Positions 33,879 through 45,104 are shown, counted from the stretch's first letter. The stretch is 64,000 nucleotides of DNA from Phragmites australis (GCF_958298935.1 NC_084932.1:11449501-11513500); one strand, 5' to 3'. A program made the numbers and translations. The notes: generated by a model from the sequence alone, not told the origin.

Positions 33879-34802
33879 ATGATAGACAGAAGTTGGATGT
33901 ACCTTGAGACCCGAACTTGTTCGGAGTACCTGAGCAGGGTGAGGCATTTCATCAGTGCTGCCTTGGCGGATATGAAAGATCGTGGTAAAACGACAATGTA
34001 TTGTCCATGTCGCGACTACAGGAATGATAAGAATTTCCTGAAAGTAGACAATATCCATGCACACTTGGTCATGCATGGATTTAAACATGGCGAGGAAGGC
34101 CTTAACGAGGGAGGGTTGGATCGGGCCCTCCATGCCGACAGTGTGGATCAAGGACTTACACCCGGTGAAATGGATCATGATCTCAGGGATGAGGACATAT
34201 TAGGTTTCAATGATAATGATCTTGAGGATTTTGTGGAGAATATGGACCGGATGATGCGAGATGTCGAGTGGCACGACGAGTATAACAATGGTGAGTTTGC
34301 TAGATTCCAGGAGTTTGTGCGGGATTCCAAGATGCCCCTTTATCCCAACTGTAAGGAGAAGTACACATGGATATTTGGGAACCTAAAGCTTCTACAGCTG
34401 AAGGTAACCCATGGTTGGACTGATAAGAGTTTTGAAGCATTGCTAGATCTATTAAGGGACATGCTACCGGAGGGGAACTTGGTGCCCGAGGACGTCTACG
34501 ACGCAAAGAAGATAATTTTTCCTTTAGGACTAGAAATAGAAAAAATACATGCATGTAAGCAGGACTGCATCATGTTTCGTGGAGAGTATGCAGAGCTGGA
34601 TCAATGCCCCGTTTGTGGAACCCATCAATATAAGCATAGAAATGACAGTGGTGACGGTGATGAAGGCAAGAAAAGTAAAGGTGGTATTAAGAAGGTGGTG
34701 TGGTATTTTCCTAGAATTCCACGTCTAAAGAATCTATTTGCCAACAGAAATGAGGCACAATTGGTGTGTTGGCATAAGGGGGTCATAAGAATGACGCAAT
34801 GA
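33879..34802 (+). pseudogene. TNPD-type CACTA transposase, N-terminal part
   Basis: 307-residue frame. Residues 2-75 (DRSWMYLETRTCSEYLSRV, CPCRDYRN, HLVMHGFKHGE) match the transposase-associated zinc-finger-like domain (PF13963). The CPC..CRN pattern has the third Cys changed to Tyr. Residues 155-300 (LYPNCKEKYTWIFGNLKLL, MLPEGNLVPEDVYDAKKI, DQCPVCGTHQYK, VWYFPRIPRLKNLFAN) match the start of the Transposase_21 domain (PF02992). The frame stops at 34800-34802 while homology continues. The ATG at 33879 is where the conserved domain begins. Confidence 0.92.
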
Positions 34803-35845
34803 TACAGCACATGGCGGATTCTGCTTAGTGACGAATTGTTGATTCCACATTTGGTTGGTTCGCTGAAGAATTGAGAAATATTAGGTTTGCTATGAGCACA
34901 GATGGAATGAATTCATTCGGTAGCATGAGTACCTCACATAGCACCTGGCCTATTGTATTATCGATCTACAACCTTCCACCCTGGATTTGTAACAAGGGGA
35001 AATACATTATGTTGTCAATCTTGATATCAGGACCAAAACAACCTGGCAATCATATCGATGTGTACCTGAGGCCTTTAGTCGATGATCTTAAGAAACTCTG
35101 GTCGGAAGGCGTTGAGGTTTGGGATCAGTACAAGCAAGAGTACTCTACCTTGCGTGCCATGTTGTTTGTCACCATCAATGATCTGACAACACTTCATAAC
35201 TTGTCACGTTAGAGTAAAAGAAAAGGTGAAGCTTGCCTACATTGCTTAGTTGACACATGCAGTTTGAGATTGAAAAACTCAAAGAAAATAGTGTACATGC
35301 GGCATCGACGTTTCCTTCTGAGGAGGCACCCATACCGAAACATGGACAAGTAGTTCGATGACACAAGGGAGAAAGTGTTACCTCCGAGGCATTTCAGCAG
35401 GGAATATGTCCACAATCAGGTTAAGAATATCAATGTTGTCCTTGGCAAGCGAAAACAATCCTCCAAGGATGATGAATAGTTAGGAATGTGGAATAAGAAA
35501 TCAATACTATTTGAGCTCGAGTATTGGGAAAAATTATATGTTCACCACTCTATCAACAACATACATGTAAAGAAGAATATATGCGAGAGTCTTATCGGTA
35601 CATTGCTCCAAATGAAGGGAAAATGAAAGGATCATGAGAACGCACGAGATGACCTTGAAGAAATGGGCTTAATGCGGGAGTTCCATGCACATGATACAGA
35701 CAAAGGAAAACACCTGCCCCTAGCAGCTATCACTCTCTCCAAGAAGGAGAAAAAAGAATTTTGTGAGTTCTTGCACAGTGTGAAAGTTCCCTCCATTACT
35801 CGTCCAACATCACAAGACTTGTTTTGGTGAAAGAGCTGAAAATGA
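34803..35845 (+). pseudogene. TNPD-type transposase, catalytic part, broken by stops
   Basis: It continues PF02992 in more than one frame: IRFAMSTDGMNSFGSMSTSH, IVLSIYNLPPWICNKGKYIM, GPKQPGNHIDVYLRPLVDDL, KEYSTLRAMLFVTINDLTTL. STDGMNPF is the region of the first catalytic Asp in the family. Later stretches read FLLRRHPYR, FSREYVHNQV and LFELEYWEKL (about 35280-35545), interrupted by stops near 35213, 35348 and 35478. The RNase H-like fold is therefore represented but cannot be made as one protein. Confidence 0.85.
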
Positions 35846-36525
35846 ATTTTGTGATGATTAGGTCCCATGATTGCCATGTGATGATGATGTCACTGCTTGC
35901 GGTAGCTATTAGGAACATGCTCCCAATAAAGATTCGCAAAGCTATCCTAAGCTGTGCTTTTTCTTCAATGCAACTGAACAAAAGGTGCTTGATCCAGACT
36001 CGTTGGAGGAGCTAGAAAGAAGACACTTTGAGACTCTATGTCTTTTTGAGGTGTATTTCCCACCATCCTTTTTCGATATCATGGTACGTATCACTACTCG
36101 CCTTGTGAAGGAGATACACTACCTTGGCCCTGTGTTCCTGCATCACATGTTTCCATATGAGAGATATATGGATGTTCTCAAGTCGTACGTAAGGAATCAA
36201 ACATTTCTTGAGGGATGCATCGTGTAGGGTTACGAGGTGAAGGAGGCATTGGAGTGGTCTATTAATTACATTGACCCAAATAACCCAATTGGTGTGCCTA
36301 AGTCTCACCATGAGGGGAGGCTCGCAGGTGTGAGGGTTCTGGGGAAGATGGCAATTACTCCTAATCCGAAGGCATACAATCAAGCTCATTTCCTCGTGCT
36401 GCAACATATGAGCGAAGTGTGCCCATATGTCGATGAGTACAAGCATATGCTACTTGAAGTGAATCTAGGGCAGACCGAAGCTTGGGTTGTGAGGCAACAT
36501 ATGCGAAGGTTCACGATTTGGTTTT
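35846..36525 (+). pseudogene. DUF4218 region of the TNPD-type protein
   Basis: RRHFETLCLFEVYFPPSFFDI, MVRITTRLVKEIHYLGPVFL, HHMFPYERYMDVLKSYVRNQ and ALEWSINYID, then HLVLQHMSEVCPYVDEYK: this is the DUF4218 domain that follows PF02992 in many grass CACTA transposases. A stop after EGCIV (36224-36226) splits it. The order and spacing are normal for the family. Confidence 0.85.
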
Positions 36526-36639
36526 GAGATCGAATCAGACAATCGAGTACTCCTACAAGTGCTCTGATAAAAAACTGGCATTGGGCCCTACATACACAAT
36601 TATAACATATTAAGGTTACGATATAAATGGATACATATT

Positions 36640-37146
36640 TTACACGGCTGCCCAAGATGAGAAGAGAATATACCAGAACAGTTGTGTCCGTATAGATGCT
36701 TATGACAATAATATGCAGAGGGGCACATACTACAGTCAAATTGAGGAGATCTGGGAGCTAAACTACTTGGGATTCAAGGTAGCCCTGTTTCGGTGCCGTT
36801 GGGTACATGGGGCAAAGGGCGTCACTAATGACAAGTATGGATTCACTAGAGTTGATCTCAAACATGTTGGATACAAGTCTGAACCCTTCGTACTCGCTAA
36901 AGATGTTCGCCAATTCTTTTATGTGATCGACACAACAAAGTAGAAATGCCATGTGGTTCTTGCTGGGAAAAGACTCATCGTCGAAGTTGCAAATGTCGTT
37001 GATGAGGAGTTCATTCAATTTGACGAAATCCCTCCTTTTGCTACTGGAATTGTGTCACGCCTTTCACTGACCGAGAAAACTCCATACCTGCGCTCCGACC
37101 ATAACGGAAGGATCCATGTCAAGAAAGCGCGAAAACAACGAATTTG
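36640..37146 (+). pseudogene. DUF4216 region and C-terminus of the TNPD-type protein
   Basis: YYSQIEEIWELNYLGFKVAL, FRCRWVHGAKGVTNDKYG, FTRVDLKHVGYKSEPFVLA and VRQFFYVIDTTK give the DUF4216 domain. After one stop at 36941-36943 the frame goes on with HVVLAGKRLIVEVANVVDEE and ends at 37145. This is the normal C-terminal domain of the family. Confidence 0.85.
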
Positions 37147-37400
37147 AATTTGAGTGTCAAATTTGTAATATTAATGTCAAATTTGAATTTTCAATTTCAA
37201 TTTATTTGAATTTGTAATATTAATGTCATATTTGTAATATTAAGATCATATTTAAATTTGTATATATTAAATTTTCAATATTAATGTCAAATTTGTAATA
37301 TTGATGAGTTTGAATTTGAGTGTCAAATTTGTAATATTAATGACATATTTGTAATATTAAGATCATATTTAATGAATTTGAATCTGGAATTTGTAATATT
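37147..37400. repeat. AT-rich short repeats
   Basis: Repeated TTTGTAATATTAATGTCAAATTTGAATTT pieces, about 25-60 bases each, follow the transposase. They look like a local AT-rich expansion. No coding signal. Confidence 0.8.
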
Positions 37401-37610
37401 AATGATAGGTGATGGGTGATACTATTCACCTGTCACTTATTAGAAGTCATGGGTGACGGGTGATACTATTCACCCGTCACCTATCCCTTAACAATTCACA
37501 AGTGATGGGTGATACTCTTCACCTGTCACTTATGACTTGTAATAAGTGATGGGTTAATATCATAGGTGAAGGGTGATAGTTTTTCACTCGTCACCTATGA
37601 CCGTTTAACT
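37401..37610. repeat. internal copies of CACTA-end-type repeats
   Basis: GTGATGGGTGATACTATTCACCTGTCACTTAT and related pieces recur four or more times here, in direct and inverted form, though this lies in the middle of the element. They share the GTGACGGGT...ACCCGTCAC core with the terminal repeats but add GATACTATTC. A TATA box (37607-37615, ACTATATATAGG) follows at once, so the block sits at the promoter of the second gene. Confidence 0.8.
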
Positions 37611-37617
37611 ATATATA
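37605..37617 (+). promoter_or_regulatory. TATA box of the second CACTA gene
   Basis: ACTATATATAGGC directly after the internal repeat block and about 1.07 kb before the ATG at 38686. A leader intron or long 5' UTR (37640-38680) would lie between. Confidence 0.55.
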
Positions 37618-37639
37618 GGCTGCGTTCCTCGTTTCATTT

Positions 37640-38685
37640 TTTCTAAGTCCAGCCCTAACTCCCTGAGCCGCCATTCGAGCTTGTCGCCACCTCCACGCCC
37701 TCTCCGCTAGTTACCGCCATCCGAGCTCGTCGCCACCATCACCGCCATACAATCACATTGCAAGCAGTACTTGCTAACGATTTGCTAGGAAATACGTTCA
37801 ACTGGTGGTGCATTCATAAAAACTGAAAAGGCACAGTCTTTAGTATAAATAGATGAGACATTTGCTAAGAATAGTTGAAAACAAAGAACGAACTATATTT
37901 ATTTAGCTTTCTCATCAAAATTGTACAATTTGTGATCCCCATAAATTTAAACATGAAATGCAATTATCAAACACTACATCTAGAGTTGGCATTGACAGAT
38001 GCAAACTAGATGTAGAGTTTGCTTTGGCAGACGCACACACCAGGACAGGAAAGGGATGACAGGAACCAAAAGGAAACAGTGGAACAAACGCATTGCACAC
38101 TGCACGTGCAAAGCAATCATTCCCAGGGCACAACAGAGATCTCATGCAACTCCAGCATGTGCCCCCACCTAGCTAGCTAGTGCAAATGTTATGCATTACT
38201 ATTCTACAAAATTGTTTGCATGGAATGGAGAACGGCTGTTGCATTGGATGCATAATGATCAAAATGAGTGTTGCGTCATACAATCCTACATTTCAAATCT
38301 CATCCAACGGCTTACACGAGTATTAGCAAGATAGCACCCCAAATATAATTCTTTTAGATTTGCACCAGATGTTTCCCTTGGATAATTAGCCGGTCAAATG
38401 TATTTAGTTTCTAGAAGAAGAAAAGGTGTAGTGTCACATTTTGAATTCGTTCGAATCAACATGTCAGCAAACTTGTAGCACATTGAATTATTCATACTCC
38501 TTTCATCTCTAGCAAGTTTTGTAGCGATTTGGTGTGTGATCTTACTTCACATACACCTATATTGTACATGGCTATACAGATAAAACCGGATGATATACAC
38601 CTATACTTTACATGGCTAGCTAGATTTATATATTAGCTTGATTCCTGTTCTTAACCTTGATTACTTTTCTTTCCTCTAAGAAACC
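37640..38685 (+). other. likely 5' UTR / intron of the second CACTA gene
   Basis: No coding signal. It is C-rich at 37640-37740 (CCGCCATCCGAGCTCGTCGCC), as in a transcribed leader, and then AT-rich to the ATG at 38686. Function inferred from position only. Confidence 0.4.
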
Positions 38686-39460
38686 ATGGGGAACAAGAGG
38701 ACTGTCACCCCTGAGAAACCAAAAGCACAGAGGATGCTAGCACTAGAGGCTGCCCCGGCACAAGAAGGGGCAGATAGGAGCCTAAGCCCGCACGCGTTGT
38801 CCTCCTTCCACAGCAATGAAAGCCAGTATCACAGCTTGAGCCCTGACCCGTCACCAATGCAGGAGAGCCAACGTCGGGCAAGTCACGAAGAGTACAATCC
38901 CGTCGCAAAGGTATTGACATGAGTCAACGCATTTTATACTTGTTGAAAGGAGGAATATTTTTTGTTTATGTCAACTCCCCTTGTTTTCTCTCTAGATGGC
39001 GGAAGCGCAGTCTCAAAGCCAGATAGCTGCTAGTGGTGCACGAGCCCGAAAGGCAAGGTCATAAACACAGTGGTCGACAGACATGGTTACCGTCATGGGA
39101 ATCGAAGCTGATGGGCTGCCTACGGATGAAAATGACCTGAATAGATTCTGGAGGGTCACAAGGCTCATTCCTCGGGAAAATTGCCGATAACGACTAAGTT
39201 CGATGACCTCAGTGATGAAGCGAAGAGGGAGTTGTTTGATAATGTCGTCAAGGAGTATCTGGAGTACCCTAACAACTTGAGCGAGCATCAAACGATCGCC
39301 GCGGTCAATGCAGCAATGAAAGCGATCACAAAACTTCACCAAAGCTTTAAGAGCAAGCTTGTTAATCGGTACTTGGCTAAAGGCGCGGCGCCCTTTGAGA
39401 GCTACAAGCACTTGAAAGACGAAGATTGTGATGCTTTTGTTCAGATGAAGAACTCATAGT
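38686..39460 (+). pseudogene. second CACTA gene (TNPA-like), exons 1-2
   Basis: Exon 1 runs 38686-38910 (MGNKRTVTPEKPKAQRM) and ends AAAG/GTATTG. The intron is 38911-38995 with acceptor CTCTAG, and exon 2 opens with MAEAQSQSQIAASGARARK. A stop at 39061-39063 breaks it. Homology resumes with EADGLPTDENDLNRFWRVTR and TKFDDLSDEAKRELFDNVVK, then a helical stretch to about 39457. This has the size and style of the plant CACTA second gene, whose product binds the subterminal repeats. Confidence is lower for the exact domain name (Transposase_24-like). Confidence 0.65.
38911..38995 (+). other. intron 1 of the second CACTA gene
   Basis: Donor AAAG/GTATTG at 38911 and acceptor CTCTAG/ATGG at 38994-38995. 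Removing it joins VAK to MAEAQSQSQ in one frame. It is 85 bases long, a normal plant intron size. Confidence 0.65.
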
Positions 39461-40720
39461 AGTTCAAAAAGGAGAGCAAGGAGAAGAAGTAGCTTCGGGT
39501 TAGGAACAAACACAACCATTGGACCGGCGCAACCGGGTACACTGAGAAAAGGCCAAAATGGCAAGCAGAGGAAGAAAAGTTAGCCAGAGAAGGCCAAGAG
39601 AATCCTCGGTTGCAATTCTTGGGAGGATCACGGTCATATTTGCATGCAAGGGGTGAGCTGTCTGAAAGCGGGGAAATCACATTTAGAAATAGCGGAACCC
39701 AGGCAGTGATAGAAAAAGTTAAAGACAAGGCAGCCCAAGCCAGCAAAGTTCTTTCACCGGGTCAGGGGACATGATGTTCTCTCAGCAGCACTGTGAAACT
39801 CAGAAAACCCAGGTTGAGTGTGGGGTGTATCAAGTTCCCAGGGCTGGAAATACGGCTTTCCCGAAGACCTCGGGATGTACAAGAAGAGGAAGAGGTCTGT
39901 AGTGCACGTGGATGCATTGACATAGGACATCACCCGGAAATTTTACGCAAACATCATGGAGCAGCCTGCATCATAGGGAGTACAAATTTCCATGTCAGCG
40001 GAAGCTAGCCCCAGAGCTGCTGGGAAGAGTAGTTACAAGGAGGTCGAGCAACAAGTTGCTGCTGTTGTGACTGAGCCAGATACGATCGACCTGCTAGAAG
40101 GGAGAACGCCCTGTAGCCTTGTAATCGGACCTGACAAGTATCACATCAAGGTTGCAAGGGGCCAGGTGCTTCCAGAAGTCTCTATCTTACATATGGCCCC
40201 AATACGTGCAGGGTATGGCGTGGTTACTATGGTCATGGTACATAATAATGCCACCGATCACATGTTGAAGCTCCCACCCAATGATGAAGTCACAACTTTA
40301 GGTGAAGCGCTTCATCAAAGGATCCAGTGGAAGAGGGGCAACATTGTGGTCTCCAGGGCATCCCGATCTGGATGATCTCCAAGTGCACCGCCGCCACACC
40401 CCCAACATGCAGAGAAGGCAACTTCACTGCCTTCTCCTCCTCTAGAGAAGCTGGCTACACTACCTTCTCCTCCGCATCTGGCAGCCTCGCTTCCAGATCC
40501 AATTCTGCCTCCCCTAGAGAGTTCAAAGAAGAAAAAAAAGGAGGTCAAGAAGAAAGGCTCTAAGAAGCACCTGCCGAAGAAGTCAACGGCCATTGTACCG
40601 GTAAAGAAGCCAACGAACATTGCAGCAGCGTGTACTAGTGCCAACATAAAATTCGAATATAGGAAAAGGAAACCCATGATGATGGAAGATGGCCTAACAA
40701 GGGGGGGGGGGGGGAAGCAT
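39461..40720 (+). pseudogene. second CACTA gene, middle part
   Basis: RVRNKHNHWTGATGYTEKRP, KWQAEEEKLAREGQENPRLQ and GSRSYLHARGELSESGEI (about 39495-39680) match the conserved block of plant En/Spm TNP-type proteins. From 39992 a 127-residue frame (TPCSLVIGPDKYHIKVARGQ, MVHNNATDHMLKLPPNDEV) resembles the DUF8039-type domain of the same proteins. A proline/lysine-rich linker follows (EVKKKGSKKHLPKKS near 40540). Stops at 39457, 39490 and others, and a 15-base G tract at about 40700, break the chain. Confidence 0.7.
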
Positions 40721-41830
40721 GTGTTAACCTGGATAATTACTACATGCAGGCTTCTAGAGACAACAATGCCACATCCATAGTCCTACAGTACAAACGACGA
40801 CACCTCTTAAGTAATGCAGACAATTACTTCATTGTGGGTTTCAATGACTTATACGACCTTTTCAGCCTTGAAGGCCTGGATGTTTCGTTATTACAAATCT
40901 TCACATTGTAAGTCCCTTGAAATTGAATATTCATTAATTAATAATACTAAGTCTTGAATCTAACTATGTTCTTATCTGCAGACACATGATGAAAGAAACA
41001 AAGAAGAACAAGGAGCCCATCGCATTTCTTGACCCTGAGGCCATTTCAATATCGGTCATCCAACTTCACCCTGACTGCGCTATGGACCATGTGACCAGGG
41101 CAATGCAACAAAATTCCAAAATGCAGTACCTGATGGGCGCCAACAACACCGGTGTCCATTGGATCTTACTGGTCATTTGCCTTAAGTGGAACTTGGTGTG
41201 GTACCTCTACTCGTCAATACTAGTAGGGCGGAAAGGCAAACCTGGAGAGCATGATTACAGCGCTGTAAAAGGACTCCTCGACGTGTGAGTTCTTCCTAAC
41301 TTAGTTTACATATTTACCTTTTCTAGCATTCAGATGCTCCCTAATCGATCCATCTTTATGCAGGGCTTCTAACAAGAATATTCGAGCTCAACTTGACTAC
41401 AACGAGAAAGACAGCCACAAACTGACACACAAGACTAGCTTCGTGATAAGTGCTACCAAATAGATTACTAAATACTCTCTGTTGTTGTTTTTTTTCCTTT
41501 TGATCTAGTATTAAATTTTCTTTCTAGCAGTTCTATAAACAACAACCGTGCAACCAATGCGGATTCTATGTTGCGTGGAACATGATCCTCACAATTCGAG
41601 CAAAGGATATTAAATCCCCCGATGTAAGTAAAATACAAGATTATTCATAACTAATGTTAGTAATTAGTTTAATTTCATAATAACATGACATTGATTATGC
41701 GTCAAATTATGTAGGAATTTAACGCTCTTTTTTTTATGATGGTGCACTCCCAAAGATTCGATGACGGATCGTCGAGTTCTTGGTGTCTGAAGTCATCAAC
41801 CCACACAGCGAGTTCCACTATAGAACCCCT
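40721..41830 (+). pseudogene. second CACTA gene, Ulp1-like (C48) domain, spliced
   Basis: A Ulp1/SUMO-protease-like fold is seen. VHWILLVI carries the catalytic His (41157-41159), and CNQCGFYVAWNMILTIR carries the catalytic Cys (41558-41560) with the Gln/Cys pattern QQPCNQCG. The Asp expected after the strand (family form LDS) reads LYS at 41208-41210. Introns are at 41285-41363 (GTGAGT...TGCAG) and 41624-41714 (GTAAGT...TGTAG), with one between about 41443 and 41530. Such domains are found in some plant CACTA and MULE genes. The lost Asp suggests no protease activity. Confidence 0.7.
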
Positions 41831-42074
41831 AGGTTGTGAGGTCATATGTAATATGAGTTGATCGGAACTCTGTAACATTTGTGATTTTGTAATGAATTGA
41901 TTGGAACTTTGTAACCTTTTCTATTCTGTGATGAAGCGAGTTTTTATATAACTGTGTTTGTTGATATGGATCTGGATACATTGTTGTTGTTTGCAGGGAG
42001 AAAATGGCTACCAAATCCTTGCTACCCTCCAGTATGCAGCCTAGAAGTACTACATTCCTGCCATGCAATATATA
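41831..42074. other. 3' region of the second CACTA gene
   Basis: No further coding signal. It contains two copies of a GATTGGAACTYTGTAAC-like piece (about 41862 and 41900) and leads into the 3' subterminal repeats. Confidence 0.45.
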
Positions 42075-42345
42075 CATCAGTGATGAGTAACCCAGGTTAC
42101 CCGTCACTTATGTATTTCTCCCAGCACATGGGTGACAGACATTAGGATATAAGTAATGGGTTAAGAAGTTACCCATCACTTATGTCTGCTCAAAGGTGAC
42201 AGGTCGAGGTTATGACCCGTCACCGATGATATCATTGGTGTCGGGTCCTTACCTGTCACCAATGACTAGTCATTAGTAATGTGTTTGGGGTGACGGGCAC
42301 GAGACCCGTCACCCATGACGGGTATGACCTGTCACCCATGGCTAT
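42075..42345. repeat. 3' subterminal repeats of the CACTA element
   Basis: Repeats of GTGACAGGTC, GACCCGTCACC and TTACCCGTCACTTATG in both directions, the same motif family as at 33105-33460. They lead to the terminal ATTTTTCACATAGTG. Confidence 0.85.
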
Positions 42346-42358
42346 TTTTCACATAGTG

Positions 42359-44160
42359 GGACCTTCTTCGAGCTGTTACTCATCTGAATCCATCGCTTCC
42401 CGAGCAATGGAGGATCCAAGATTTTGGGTAAGGGTGGTCTAAGTTAACATAATTTTTTTAATATCGCAAATGTAACGTGGCAACATACAAGTATAGAATT
42501 TTACCAAAAGCACAATACAACTAGATTAATAAAGTCTTACAGACATCGTAAAATCAACAATTACGTTAAATATCCCTTAAAGAAGCTTACACACATACAA
42601 TAGTTCAAAGAAGATTACAATACATGTTATTGTTGGTCTTACGCTTTCTAAGGGTTGTGAAAGTCTTGATTATATCATCTTCATTCAATTTGAAGAAAAT
42701 ATCTCGCTCAATGAATGTGACAAGCGGATCATCCAAAATACTATCACTATCTTATTTGTCAACTTACTCTTGACTAAACTCATTGCAGAAAATACCCTTT
42801 CAACACTTGCTGGCGCCACCGTGAGAAGCAATACCAATTTGAGAAGCATGTACACCAAATCATAAACTTTATGTTTCTTTGTTTCAAAAAGCTTAATTGA
42901 GAGCTCAACAAGGTTGTCTAGGTCTTTGAAGCTATCATCTCTCCTCATGTCATCAATATAGTTATCATGTTTCATTTCATGTCTTATCAAGTCGGTGCTT
43001 GAAGGGTAAAACTCAGCAAGTCTATGTACCTTGTTTGCAACAAAAAAGCAAATGAGTTAGCAGGATTCAAGGTTGACATATAAGAAAGCAACTCCATATT
43101 AACCTCATCAAACCGATTGTCAAGCTCTTGACTAGTTTGATCATGACCCCAATATATACTTCTCTTCTAAAGTGGTCATCATTTGTTTAGTGTCGAGCAC
43201 ACCGTGTTGATCTTCCATAAGGCACATAATTACCCTCCACTGCAGGAACTTCGATGTCATGTTTGTTGCAAAACAATGTGAACCTTTGAAGGAATGCATC
43301 CCACCTATCAGACCTTAGTTGTTGCATTCTACTCTTTACCAAATTTGAAAACACTGCAACCAATCATATGTGTATCCAAGAATGATAAAAATCAAGTGTG
43401 TGCTGAAAATAAAGTTAAATGAATCAAACACTCCAACCATAGTATGTATTTTACGCCAATCACCCCTTTGTGAAGTATCTTCTCCAAGAGTTATGAGTAC
43501 CTCATGATTATGGGATACATAGCAATAATGTTTACAACAATTTTGTAATGAGAGCGCCATTGAACCTCATTGGGCCAAGCTAACCCCATCTCTTGATTTA
43601 ATCCACTCCCAGTTTCTAGTTCACCACATTCAAGTGCTTTCAGGATATTCTGAAGTATAACATTTGAAAGCATGCCATGACGCTTATAAGAAACTCCAGT
43701 AATACTCAGCAAGAGATATACTTGATAAAAAACCATACACAATCATCATTTCCCTTGGCAACAATAACAAGAACTAGTTGGAGTTGATGTGCAAAACAAT
43801 GGTCATAATAAGTAGAAGGTGACTCTTTCATGATCAATGTTTTCAGCCCTTTAATCTCTCCTTTCATATTTCTAGCCCCATCATTACCTTGACCATGGAT
43901 TTTACTTATAGTCAAATGGTGACTAACAAGTAGAGCTTGAATTGCTTGCTTAAGTGATAAATAAGTAGTTTAATCTACATGAACAACTCCAAGAAAGTGG
44001 TCACATGGCCTTCCCAGTCTATCAACATAAAGCAAGCAAAGAGATAGATGTTGTTTATGTGATACATCACTAGACTCATCAGCAAGATTTGCATCGTGCT
44101 CATCATCAAGTTCTTCAATAATTTACTTTCTAGTTTCTTTGGCACAATATTGAATAATTT
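42359..44160 (-). pseudogene. hAT-like transposase relic (TTF/DUF4371 type)
   Basis: The minus strand reads KIHGQGNDGARNMKGEIKGL then YDHCFAHQLQLVLVIVAK (43915-43710), the DUF4371/hAT core. Upstream is DRLGRPCDHFLGVVHVD (about 44020-43970) and downstream LLKLVLLLTVAPASVERVFS (about 42850-42800), the hAT C-terminal dimerisation motif. Stops and frameshifts break it. On the right it is cut at 44160 by a CACTA end. A possible hAT terminus (CAATGGAGGATCCAAG, 42405) is degenerate. Confidence 0.8.
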
Positions 44161-44520
44161 TACTACTACAGAACACCACATATGTAGTGACCCATCAGTG
44201 CCGATTCAATAGTATTCGGCACTGAAGACGTATCTGTGTCGGTTCTTAAACTCCCACGCACGAACAACAGCTGAGGAGAAAAGAACCCGCACTGATACAT
44301 TAGTGCCAGTTCCAGCCACGAACTGGCACTGATAGTGATTGTATCAGTGCCCATTCTAGACACGAACTGGCACTGAGAGATCAGTGCCGATTCTAGCCAT
44401 GAACCGGTACTGATAATCAGTATGTATCAGTGCCAGTTCTAGCCATGAACCAGTACTGATAATCAGTATCAGTGCAAGTTCTAATTACGAACCGCCACTG
44501 ATGATTGCTACTCTCACAGC
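44161..44520 (+). mobile_element. CACTA-like terminus with subterminal repeats
   Basis: It starts TACTACTACAGAACACC (family form CACTACTACAGAA). Then CAGTGCCRGTTCTAGCCACGAACYGGCACTGATA and its inverted copies repeat at least seven times. This is a third CACTA subfamily, different in motif from those at 24624 and 33087. No transposase and no second terminus are seen. It cuts the hAT relic. Confidence 0.75.
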
Positions 44521-45100
44521 TCATCTTAAAATATTTATAACGTTTTCACACGAAGTCGGATGGGGAAAAACTTTATATGAAAATTATAGCTCTCGATAAG
44601 ATCTATAACTTTGTAGTTGAAAACGTTTCAATTTGAGATCATTTAAATGCCCAAATAATTATAATAAAATTGCAGTAGCGGTCAATAATAGCTCATGTTA
44701 AAAAATTCAAAACTTTTTCACACGAAGTCGGATGGGGAAAAACTTTATATGAAAATTGTAGCTCTCGATGAGATCTACAACCTTTTTAGTTGATCAATTT
44801 TTTATTTGAGATCATTTAGATATCCAAATATCTATTCAAATGTTCGGTCAGAAGATGTCAGAAGGATTTATTTTGCTACTATACTCACGAACAGACAATA
44901 GCTGAGATTGTTAGAGGGTTCATGCGTGCACACAGGCTGTGAAGTCTCGAGTTCAAGTCTTGGTTGCTGCATACGAGTGAATATCATGTGACTTTGCGAA
45001 TATGCGGTCGGGTGGGCGGCCTCTGGTCACAAAAAAAAAGTTGAAAATTTTTTGGCCCGAAAAATGTTGAATCGAGACTGACTATCAGTGTAGGTTGGTA
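44521..45100. repeat. 172-bp direct duplication in the CACTA-adjacent region
   Basis: CACACGAAGTCGGATGGGG plus the following ~110 bases (AACTTTATATGAAAATTRTAGCTCTCGAT) occurs at 44547 and again at 44719, 172 bases apart. Both are preceded by AACRTTTTCA-like text. No gene. Confidence 0.8.
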
Positions 45101-45104
45101 GCTG

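Larger units (their letters stand above)
33087..42358 (+). mobile_element. complete CACTA (En/Spm) transposon, 9.27 kb, target duplication GGA
   Basis: The ends are CACTACGTGAAAAAT at 33087 and ATTTTTCACATAGTG at 42358, inverted with one mismatch in 15 bases. The flanks are GGA at 33084-33086 and GGA at 42359-42361, a perfect 3-bp duplication as CACTA elements make. Subterminal repeats with AAGTGACGGGTCA and TGACCCGTCACTTA lie at both ends (33105-33460, 42075-42345). Two plus-strand genes lie inside: a TNPD-type transposase relic (33879-37146) and a spliced second gene (38686-41830). Stops in both show the copy is not autonomous now. Confidence 0.95.

Noticed and set aside
42405..42420. hAT terminal inverted repeat as a firm feature
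   Set aside because: CAATGGAGGATCC resembles common hAT ends, but the other end is gone and no 8-bp duplication can be tested.
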